DNA of 64,000 bases from Dyadobacter sp. NIV53 (GTDB lineage Bacteria; Bacteroidota; Bacteroidia; Cytophagales; Spirosomataceae): positions 3,348,001 to 3,412,000 of the forward strand of contig NZ_CP081299.1 of the NCBI RefSeq assembly GCF_019711195.1, in the 5' to 3' direction. A program made the translations under genes and the position numbers. This document shows positions 56,319-64,000 of the stretch, piece after piece (position 1 is the stretch's first letter; each line of letters begins with the position of its first letter). The notes below the pieces were generated by a model. It was not told where the DNA came from, made no database searches, and worked only from the letters and a program-made list of their open reading frames with translations.

Positions 56319-57617
56319 ATGAAAAACGTCAATGCCGGACTTCTTCCAAAAATCCACTTGTGGGCAGATATCACTCTTCTGAATATCTCTGTTTTAATTG
56401 CTTTTCATTTCCAGCCAGACAACTGGTCCGGTATTTTTACTGATCAGTTTATCAATCTGCTGCTGGTTGCTAATTTAGCATGGGTGCTGACCATTTATTA
56501 TTTTAAACCTTACAGCTTTACGCGCCTGTCCTATACTTTCGGCAACCAGTTAGTTTCACTGCTAAAATCTGTGGGAATTCATGGAGGCATTATTTTAACA
56601 TATCTTTATCTCACTCAGCAGGAGGAAACTTATTCACGCTACCAGTTTGCGGCAACGTATAGCTTATTTTTAATTATGCCTGCTGTTTTCCGCATAACAA
56701 CGGTCCTTTTCCTGCAATTTTATCGACAGGCTGGTCATGATTCCTATCGTTATGCCATTATAGGAAAAGGCAAACTGGCTGGCCTTATACATGATTTTTA
56801 TAACGACCGGAAAGAGCTGGGTTACCGCTTCCATGGCAGTTTTGAAATAAATAACCTGGAAAACAGAATAGATTCTCTGGAAGAGATCGTGGAGGAAAAC
56901 AAACTTGATTGTATCTATTGCTGCCTGTCCGAAATGAGCAATGAGCAGATCAGGAATGTGATCGAAATGGGTGAACGTCAAAAAACGCAGGTAAGACTGG
57001 TACCGGATTTTAAAGGTTTCATGAATAATAAAGCAACCATTGAGTACCACGGTATTTTTCCTATCATACAAGTTAATACCAAACCATTTTCCAGTGTTAA
57101 AGAACAGAATACTAGGCGTGTTGCCGACCTGGCACTTGCATCCGCCGCTATGCTTCTGGGATTGCCTTTATTTGGACTGATATGGGCTTTAATAAAACTG
57201 ACCGCATCGGGCCCGGCATTATTTACACAAACACGCTGCGGGCGCTGGGGCGAAACTTTTGAAATCTACAAATTCCAAAGTATGCGTGTTGGTGCAGATA
57301 CAACAGCTATTCAAAATAGTAATGGAATGAGTAATTCCAGAATGACAGTGGTTGGCATGTTTTTGAAAAAATCAGGACTTGACCGGCTGCCACAATTTAT
57401 TAATGTACTGAAAGGTGAAATGTCTGTTTTTGGGCCGCAGGCTTTGTATGAACATGACGTATATATGTTAACGAAAACCACCCCAAACGACTTCCCGCGT
57501 CTTTGGTCAGTAAAACCAGGTGTTTTCTCAACCGGGAAAGTTAAAGAAGAATATGCCAATGCAGAGGCAAAAAGCACAGCCCGCTTGAATTATGACCTCC
57601 AGTATTCAGGAACATAA
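56319..57617 (+). CDS. degenerate phosphoglycosyl transferase (sugar transferase fold)
   Basis: A 432-residue protein built like WcaJ/WbaP polyprenyl-phosphate sugar-1-phosphate transferases: N-terminal membrane helices, a nucleotide-binding-like middle domain (YRYAIIGKGKLAGLIHDFYN) and a C-terminal catalytic domain (GPALFTQTRCGRWGETFEIY). Key positions differ from the family: the catalytic D-E pair in DELPQ is D-R (residues 355-356), KFRSM is KFQSM, GPRP is GPQA, and the KPGITGxAQVNG end is replaced by KPGVFSTGKVKEEY. Compare the canonical copy at 60858-62210. It is probably catalytically inactive or altered, perhaps a scaffold. Confidence 0.8.
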   Translation: MKNVNAGLLPKIHLWADITLLNISVLIAFHFQPDNWSGIFTDQFINLLLVANLAWVLTIYYFKPYSFTRLSYTFGNQLVSLLKSVGIHGGIILTYLYLTQQEETYSRYQFAATYSLFLIMPAVFRITTVLFLQFYRQAGHDSYRYAIIGKGKLAGLIHDFYNDRKELGYRFHGSFEINNLENRIDSLEEIVEENKLDCIYCCLSEMSNEQIRNVIEMGERQKTQVRLVPDFKGFMNNKATIEYHGIFPIIQVNTKPFSSVKEQNTRRVADLALASAAMLLGLPLFGLIWALIKLTASGPALFTQTRCGRWGETFEIYKFQSMRVGADTTAIQNSNGMSNSRMTVVGMFLKKSGLDRLPQFINVLKGEMSVFGPQALYEHDVYMLTKTTPNDFPRLWSVKPGVFSTGKVKEEYANAEAKSTARLNYDLQYSGT

Positions 57618-57710
57618 GACTCCCGGAGATGAATTTTGTTTACTCACGTTCACATACACTGCTTAAAAATAATACCCAATTTTATCAGAGTTAGTTAGTT
57701 TAGTAAAACA

Positions 57711-57736
57711 AAAAGCCGCTGTTATAGCGGCTTTTT
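57711..57736. terminator. bidirectional terminator
   Basis: AAAAGCCGCT (57711-57720), loop GTTAT, AGCGGCTTTTT (57726-57736). A-run and T-run flank a 6-bp GC stem, so it can end both the plus-strand sugar-transferase gene and the minus-strand yjbH-like gene. Confidence 0.88.
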
Positions 57737-57797
57737 GCATGTAACTCAATATCACCCTTTAAAAAATATTTTACGTTAGGAACTGTAAACTTTATTC

Positions 57798-59682
57798 TTA
57801 TTTCTGCCCGTTCAAATACTGCGTATGATATTGCCGGAGCTTCTGGTCCAGCTGATAACCAGTCCGGTAGCGCTCGCCAATTTTGAAACCACGTGTATAA
57901 AAATATTCCCAGCGAAACTCATCCGTAGTCCTGAAACGTGCTTTCTTTCCCTGAAATATTTTTCCAGGAGGAATAGGAATAGCAAAGTTAAAGCCGGCAG
58001 TTGCACCATTAATTGTTTTCATCGCATAAACCCCTACTTCAACATTGGTAAATTGCCTGACCAGATCAAGCCTGACACCGCGGTCCTTGTGCAAATACTG
58101 TCCTCCCGAAAGCTTTATGGTGATATCGGGACGTGAAAGGCGGTAAGCCGCATCAGCAAGAAGCAATAGCTGGTCCAGCGGTGATGCATATATACCACCA
58201 TCAGTATAATAGTAAATTCCGGTTAAACCAGCTTCCAACCCAACCGACCATGGACTTTTAAGATCGTCGTGCCTGTACTGCATATTTACCCCATACTGAT
58301 CCTGATAAAAATAACCGGCAGAAGCACTGAAAAAATGATTATTGACTGCCAGAAACTGGTTCAGGAAAACAGGTGCCGGCCGTATTACTTTTGCCCTTCC
58401 ATCCAGGTCGTTGGTAATTGGAAAAAGAACCCCGGCATTTAAAACCAGTCCCTGCCGTATATAAAACTGGGATTGCAGTAAGATGCTCGCATTGCTTTGT
58501 ACCGGTTTCAGACGGTAACCGAAATTGGCAGCAAATACAGGCTGGAAGCCAGAAATCTGCCAGATACCGTTTTTTATGCAATGGGAACTTTTGTTCCTGA
58601 ACTTTCCTTTCAGCGGCATTCAGTGATTTTACAGAAATTTTCGGGTCCAATGAGTAAGAACCCATTATAATTCCCTGAAACATCGGCAAATATTCCTTGA
58701 TACTGCTATCCGAAAGTGCCTGTTTCATTTCCAACAATCCATACATCGGATTCCGGTTCAGGCGCTGCTCGTAATAAACCTTATTCTGCAGTGTATCAAC
58801 CGTTACATTCTCGAAGTTTTTCAGGACATTTTTTTGTTCCGGCTCCGCCAATGGAGTTGAAACCGGATCTGTTTCCGCATTTTTTAACCGCCGGGGTAAT
58901 GTTTTCAGGTTTAATGCATAGGAAGTCCCAAAGCTGATCCGGTCAAAATTCAGTAAAGCCGCCTGTACCGTCCACTTTTTAAACAGCACAGCATAAGCGC
59001 CCATATTAATCTGCTGGGAATCCCATTCAAGTAGTAACCCTCCGTTATTTCTATAATGAAGGTTTACACCGCCAAACATTCCGGAAAGGTAAGCGTAAGA
59101 CAAATCCTTTTTCATCTTCCACTTCATATCATTGAAGATGTTATAATTACTCTTTTCAGAATCATTTCTCAGCAGGTAGTAAGGACTTCCATAACCTGCC
59201 GAAAAATCGGCATAAAGATCCGCGGATAATGGTACCGATTTACTTGCTACAACTGCATTTGTAGTAAATGAATTATTGATACTGAACGGAGCTGAAACAA
59301 TGATTGCAACGGCCGGCATAACTTTCCCCTCCTTTACAAGCAGATATTTCACATCCAGCTGGCGGTCGCCGATACCGCTGATTTTTCCAACCCCGTTTGA
59401 TCTGGTCAGGTTCAACCCTATTTCAAGACGTTTCAACAAGGTCAGATTTAAGAAATAAGTATTTTCTGAGTAGCTGTTATTTCTGCGGAAACTATATTTT
59501 TTAGGCTTGTAGTTCCCGCCAAATAAAAAAGCACCCTCTTCATTGAAGCTGGCGCCTGGCGTATATATCAATCCCGGCTTGCCCGTTATATTCAACTGGG
59601 CAATGGCAGGCATTGTCGTTAAAATCAAAATCAGAAAAGGCAGCAAAAAACTGCCCTTTCTGATAAGTGAAAATTGATTCAT
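57798..59682 (-). CDS. YjbH-like exopolysaccharide outer-membrane protein (frameshifted)
   Basis: The pieces 59703-58339 and 58619-57798 are one gene. Removing one base from the T6 run at 58570-58575 gives KFPLHKNGIWQISGFQPVFA and a 627-residue protein. It has a signal peptide (FLILILTTMPAIAQ) and is rich in beta-barrel-like strands (GLIYTPGASFNEEGAFLFGG, SAGYGSPYYLLRND, FSASAGYFYQDQYGVNMQYR). YjbH proteins are outer-membrane beta-barrels linked to exopolysaccharide secretion. Start at ATG 59682 avoids overlap with the upstream stop at 59690. Confidence 0.78.
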
Positions 59683-59689
59683 TCGTATA

Positions 59690-60715
59690 TTAGTTACCGC
59701 CACCCTGATTGTGGCAGCTTTCGATTGCTTCCAGTTTCAGTGCATTCGCCTCGGCCAGTGCAGCTTTGTAGTTCACATCTACCTTTGCAAGATTAGCCGT
59801 CTGAGCTGTATTGGCTGCTGTAGTGAGTGCTGTTGCATAAACAGTACATTTTTGACTGTCTGCTGCTTCCAGTTCTGTAACAGAACTCAGGTAATCAAGA
59901 AGGCTGAGGTAAACCAATCCTTTTATTGTTGGATATAAAGCGCCCAATGTTGTTTGAGCAGCATCCAGACTGGCCAGAAATGCAATAGCCTGATTTTGCG
60001 CTCCGGTTCTATATGCAGCATATGTAGGCGCTACTGATGTTGTACAGGTTGCTGTTGATGTAGTAATTCCAGCTATCCAACCATTATATGCAGTAGTCAC
60101 TTTTGCTGTTTCAGTGATTTTAGAAGCATCCAATTTTACTTTGACTGCCTGGAATGCCGCTTCTGAAGCAACGATACAAGCATCGGATACATTTATCTTT
60201 GCCGCTTTATCAATATCACCAGTTCCACCCACACGCAATCCCTTTACTTCAACCCCGCTGACAGTCGGAAATACAAATTTAGTCAGATAAGCAGCAAGTG
60301 CCGGATTAGCTTTCGCCTTTGCTATTATTGCTTTTATATCTGCAGATACAACGCCGGTCTGAAAAGCCGCTTGAATAGTTTCAGCCGATACCGAGCTTAG
60401 AGCGCTGATCTCAGTAGAAGAAAGTGCTGAAGTAACAGCTGTATTAGCGGCCGTAACACTCGCAGGTATTGCACCCGAAGAAAGTGCCGCCAGGTCAGCT
60501 TGCAACCCAGTAAGTTCTGCTGATGATTCAACCGAGGCATTCGTGGAAGCAACAGCTACAGGAGCATCAACAGTAATAGGTGCTACCGCAACAGCCTCCA
60601 GCTTATCCGTAATCTCGGTGCTTGGCTTTTCAGGGAACGCCTCATCCTTGTCTTTACAGTTATACATAAAGAACACAAGCAGGAGCGCAAGTAATTTCGT
60701 TTTTTGATTTTTCAT
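59690..60715 (-). CDS. Ala/Thr/Val-rich lipoprotein, unknown
   Basis: A 341-residue protein from ATG 60715, with signal and lipobox MKNQKTKLLALLLVFFMYNC. The mature chain is of low complexity, rich in Ala, Thr, Val and Ser (VAVAPITVDAPVAVASTNAS, SVSAETIQAAFQTGV), with predicted long amphipathic helices and four scattered cysteines (ACIVASEAAF, TATCTTS, SQKCTVYA, ESCHNQ). It is followed 7 bp later by the yjbH-like gene and probably co-transcribed with it, suggesting a role in exopolysaccharide export. An ATG at 60748 would add 11 residues without a better signal. Confidence 0.62.
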   Translation of the reverse strand: MKNQKTKLLALLLVFFMYNCKDKDEAFPEKPSTEITDKLEAVAVAPITVDAPVAVASTNASVESSAELTGLQADLAALSSGAIPASVTAANTAVTSALSSTEISALSSVSAETIQAAFQTGVVSADIKAIIAKAKANPALAAYLTKFVFPTVSGVEVKGLRVGGTGDIDKAAKINVSDACIVASEAAFQAVKVKLDASKITETAKVTTAYNGWIAGITTSTATCTTSVAPTYAAYRTGAQNQAIAFLASLDAAQTTLGALYPTIKGLVYLSLLDYLSSVTELEAADSQKCTVYATALTTAANTAQTANLAKVDVNYKAALAEANALKLEAIESCHNQGGGN

Positions 60716-60857
60716 AGTTACTAGGGAAAATTGTTGAATTTTAATCAATTTTTGGTGGATAATGTGAACTCTTTGTTTTGGTGATAATGATGTTTAATTT
60801 GGAAACTGCGTATTTATGGTAAGAAAATTAATTGGTTTAAATTGACTGACTTATCTG

Positions 60858-62210
60858 TCAAAAAGCATTCTGATGTGTTTTTTTGGAAAAGACAGTCATA
60901 AAAATAATTTTTATGTCCAATGTAAAAGTCCAGTTATCCAGGTACCATAAATCGTGAGACGTCCGTTGCATTTTTTGCTCCTGGGTATCAGTCGGGCCTC
61001 TCCATCCATTTACCTGTGCCCACCCTGTTATACCAGGTTTTAAGTAATGTCTCAACATGTAATTATTTACTTCTTTCTGCATCTGCTGGTTCAGGAATAT
61101 CCGGTGCGGACGCGGCCCTACCACACTCATATCACCTTTTAAAACATTAAAAAACTGCGGCAGCTCATCCAGGCTGTATTTTCTGATAAATGCGCCAACT
61201 TTTGTAATACGGGCATCACCGGCGGAAGTGGATAAATTGCTGGTGGAACCTTCATACATGCTGCGGAATTTATATACTTCGAAGCTGTGGCCTCCCCTGC
61301 CCATACGAACCGGGCAATAAAGGATTTTTCCTTTTGACTCCATCCTGATAGCCAAAGCGATCAGCGCAAATACCGGGGAAAGACACAGAAGTGCGATGGA
61401 AGAGAATAATACATCAAAAAATCTCTTCTGAGCGGCCCAGTAAAGGTTGTCCAGGGAACTTTCGCGTACATTAACAATTGGAATCGAACCAAGCTGTGAT
61501 ATTGAAAAGTTTTTACCGATCAGTGATGAAAAATTAGGCACGATCCGCGTCCTGATCCCATGATAATCAGAAATGGTTAGCACTTCCCTGATTACTTCAT
61601 CATTGTAGTTGGCAATAATAATTTCGTCTACCCGGTGTTTGGCCACCATCGCTTCCAAAGCCGCAATACGTTTGATCTTTGACGCGGCACCAGTAAAGTA
61701 GGTATCCAGAGTCCCAACCACGTTGTAACCCAGGTCCAGGTTTTGACTGAAATAAGAATTGATATTATCACCAATGCTTTTATCTCCTACCACCAGAGCT
61801 TGTCGGATGTTTTTACCTTTCAATCGCAAACGGCCGATAAACTGCACAATAATGTAGTGGGAGATTAACTCAAATACCATAAAACTCAACGCAAAACCAA
61901 TCAGCTGAAACCTGGTAAGAGGGATAAGGCTTTCGTTGAGCAGGAATAAAAAGGAAAGAATACCTATAAATACTAAGTGTGCACGCAGGTACATCATCAG
62001 GCGATGCTGATAGCTGTTATGCAAATGAATGTAGTATATGCGTGTAAAATATCCGACAACAATCCACAAGATACAATAGCTAAAAAGGAACAAGAGGTGG
62101 CGCTCCTTAAAATCTGCCCTGCCTATAAAAAATATTAAGTAACTACCTAACAATAGAACGATGTCAGTTAACATGTAGTTAAACGCGAGCTTTTGATCTG
62201 ACCTTATCAT
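60858..62210 (-). CDS. undecaprenyl-phosphate glucose phosphotransferase (WcaJ-like)
   Basis: A 450-residue polyprenyl-phosphate hexose-1-phosphate transferase that starts exopolysaccharide repeat-unit synthesis on undecaprenyl phosphate. It has four N-terminal membrane helices, a CoA-binding-like domain (IRQALVVGDKSIGDNINSYF), a fifth membrane re-entrant helix (FFDVLFSSIALLCLSPVFAL) and the full catalytic set: KFRSM, YSLDELPQFFNVLKGDMSVV, GPRPHR and KPGITGWAQVNGWRG. Glucose-1-phosphate is the commonest substrate; galactose is possible. Confidence 0.92.
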   Translation of the reverse strand: MIRSDQKLAFNYMLTDIVLLLGSYLIFFIGRADFKERHLLFLFSYCILWIVVGYFTRIYYIHLHNSYQHRLMMYLRAHLVFIGILSFLFLLNESLIPLTRFQLIGFALSFMVFELISHYIIVQFIGRLRLKGKNIRQALVVGDKSIGDNINSYFSQNLDLGYNVVGTLDTYFTGAASKIKRIAALEAMVAKHRVDEIIIANYNDEVIREVLTISDYHGIRTRIVPNFSSLIGKNFSISQLGSIPIVNVRESSLDNLYWAAQKRFFDVLFSSIALLCLSPVFALIALAIRMESKGKILYCPVRMGRGGHSFEVYKFRSMYEGSTSNLSTSAGDARITKVGAFIRKYSLDELPQFFNVLKGDMSVVGPRPHRIFLNQQMQKEVNNYMLRHYLKPGITGWAQVNGWRGPTDTQEQKMQRTSHDLWYLDNWTFTLDIKIIFMTVFSKKTHQNAF

Positions 62211-63427
62211 AGGGTTATATATTTTATTAACGTTGATAGAATTCCAGGGTGGTCATAACAGCAAAATTTCCGTAGCAATCAGTTTTTCAGGAGCTTAAAG
62301 TGGATTTACACGGAAAAGGTAAATCTTCATCATTCACTTCAATAGTGACTATATCTGATTATAAGCTTAAAGTAACTTCTGGTTTAAGTCAAAATAGGAA
62401 TACAGGCAAATTCCAGGTATAAGTAGATTCAGCTCGAACTATTTTCATAGTCATTAAATTACTACTGTTTATCTTATACATATATTTTATTATTAAACAT
62501 ACTAGTACTTCGATAAATCAAACTTAGAAATAGAATTAATACTAAGCAAATGTAATACAAAAATTAGCTTATAAATTATACACAAACATAATATTCTACA
62601 ATTACATAGAATTTTTGGTGGTAAATAGCTATATGTTTCTATTTAAAGATTTACATTTTTTATTATTTTATAGAGATTTAATTGTACAGACTAGAATAAT
62701 TGCTACGTGTACTATTTTAACTTATCATAAGGATCTGAATTTTATAAATGCACGTATAGAGCAATACTGACCCGTAGAATATCAATTTTACGCACACTTA
62801 AAGCAAGAAGCATCAATGCGCCAAAAATTAGATTTGTCCTAGTTTTTACCATTTATGTTTTACGCTACAAGCACCTGAATCTTTTTAACCACGGCCAACT
62901 TAACACGACTTATGCATTTGATTATCAATTACATTAAATCAAAAAGCACATCTGGAAGGCAATATTTACTTAAAATAACTATGGAATGACCCACAACGCT
63001 TCAACCTGGGATATGCACTCTGGCAATGGACCACATTCCGAAATAGATCTACTTTGAAATAATGGGAAAGTACAATATTCGAAGAAAAAAATAGGAATAT
63101 TGGTATTTGTTAGAATGTATTCTATATTTGTATTACAAGTTATTAAGAACTTATTCTTACTTATTATTATATATTAATTTTATATAATTAAAATAATACC
63201 TATACACTCATAGAAATTTTTTGCTTTAATTCAATCTTATAATTGATTCATGCAAATTTTTACTGTACCCGGTTTAGCGTTACTAATTTCCGATTCCAAG
63301 TGAGTATTCTTTGTTCCTTTTATACATATTAACACGTACAAACATGTTCAATTATGAGTAAAACCTCTCTGAATCAAAGCTCTGAAGGCATTTCCCTAAC
63401 AGTATATTTCAAACTTTTTCCATCTAT
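62211..63427. other. gene-free divergent region, about 1.2 kb
   Basis: No supported gene on either strand; all frames are short. It separates the minus-strand phosphotransferase from the plus-strand wzc and must hold promoters for both, but I could not place them reliably. Confidence 0.4.
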
Positions 63428-64000
63428 ATGAACAAAGCTAATCAGTCCCGAGATCAGCAGTCAAATGCCGAAGATGAAGATTTCGACCTCACCGAATACA
63501 TCAGGAAATACTTCCGTTACTGGTACTTATTCCCATTATTTGTAATCATATCACTGACAGCAGCTTATTTCTATCTTCAGATAACACAGCCTGTTTACCT
63601 CAGCAGAACCACCATCCTGATCAAGGACGAAAAAAAGGGAATCGGGCAAAACCAAAGTGATATACTTCAGGAAATGGCCATGTTCGGTGGCAACAAGTTG
63701 GTTGAGAATGAAACTGAGATCCTGAAATCCCAGCCTTTGATGGAGCAGGTGATCAAAAACCTTAAACTGGATGTATCTTATTCTACAATAGACGGAATAA
63801 AAACGGTTGATCTCTACAAAAAAAGCCCTGTAATTGTAAAGCCAGCCATTATTACGGAAGAGGGAATTGCGGAGCCAATGACAATTCATGTCACGGATGC
63901 CAACCATTTTACAATTAACAGTGAAGGAAAGCCATTTGCTTTTAATCAGCGTTTTCAGAATAAATGGGGTGAGTTTACTGTGCTTAAAGGTGAGAAATCT
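63428..64000 (+). CDS. wzc: Wzc-type polysaccharide co-polymerase (3' end outside window)
   Basis: First 191 codons of a second Wzc-like protein. It begins MNKANQSRDQQSNAEDEDFD, then a TEYIRKYFRYWYLFPLF membrane entry, helix VIISLTAAYFYLQITQPVYL and a Wzz domain start (TTILIKDEKKGIGQNQSDIL, NKLVENETEILKSQPLMEQV). The kinase domain would lie beyond base 64000. It shows the same architecture as the copy at 46774-49127 but is clearly diverged, indicating a second polysaccharide locus. Confidence 0.88.
   Translation, partial: MNKANQSRDQQSNAEDEDFDLTEYIRKYFRYWYLFPLFVIISLTAAYFYLQITQPVYLSRTTILIKDEKKGIGQNQSDILQEMAMFGGNKLVENETEILKSQPLMEQVIKNLKLDVSYSTIDGIKTVDLYKKSPVIVKPAIITEEGIAEPMTIHVTDANHFTINSEGKPFAFNQRFQNKWGEFTVLKGEKS

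Noticed and set aside
1..64000. CRISPR array, prophage or integrase
   Set aside because: No regularly spaced repeats, no cas genes, no phage structural genes and no tyrosine or serine recombinase were seen in any frame I read.

Overview
The window looks like a chromosomal segment of a Bacteroidota bacterium, most likely of the order Cytophagales (Dyadobacter/Spirosoma-like; the genus is a guess). The signs are a type IX secretion C-terminal sorting domain, a CHU_C/gliding-type domain, a carboxypeptidase-regulatory-domain TonB receptor, a TAnnTTTG promoter, a Bacteroidota-type arginine decarboxylase, short lipoproteins and AT-rich intergenic DNA.

Layout. 1-2551 (minus): the end of a sugar-nucleotide locus (DegT aminotransferase, FdtA-like ketoisomerase, membrane protein). 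2676-10632 (minus): SbcC, a GH3-family protein, a GlsB-type membrane protein, an S41 peptidase lipoprotein and ornithine aminotransferase. 11085-13787 (plus): promoter, TPP riboswitch and TonB-dependent receptor, probably for thiamine uptake. 14103-25876 (plus): an accessory region with an amber-split orphan gene, a giant RHS/YD-repeat protein with a C-terminal effector-like domain, four tandem copies (two degraded) of a small lipoprotein that may be the cognate immunity family, an IS3-type element inserted among them, CHU_C and type IX secreted proteins, and a transposase remnant. 25957-37471: housekeeping genes (hemE, gmhB-like phosphatase, speA) and a TetR-TolC-HlyD-RND efflux operon. 37653-37890: an intact tRNA-Pro(GGG) flanked by tRNA fragments. 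38276-53733 (minus): a 12-gene exopolysaccharide operon (wza, sugar-precursor enzymes, GT26, wzc, three GT4 enzymes, wzx, wzy, beta-helix protein). 55523-64000: more polysaccharide genes (a degenerate and a canonical phosphoglycosyl transferase, a YjbH-like protein, the start of a second wzc) separated by long gene-free AT-rich stretches.

The polysaccharide genes make a coherent Wzx/Wzy pathway. The canonical phosphoglycosyl transferase at 60858-62210 would load the first sugar on undecaprenyl phosphate, the GT4/GT26 enzymes extend it, Wzx flips it, Wzy polymerises it, Wzc and Wza control length and export, and YjbH may help outer-membrane passage.

A caution runs through the whole annotation. 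About ten otherwise well-conserved genes are split by single-base frameshifts, most of them in mononucleotide runs of 5-8 bases. In each case adding or removing one base restores one full-length product with the expected domains. This points to homopolymer-length sequencing or assembly error more than to true gene decay, so I describe these as single genes and mark the break.
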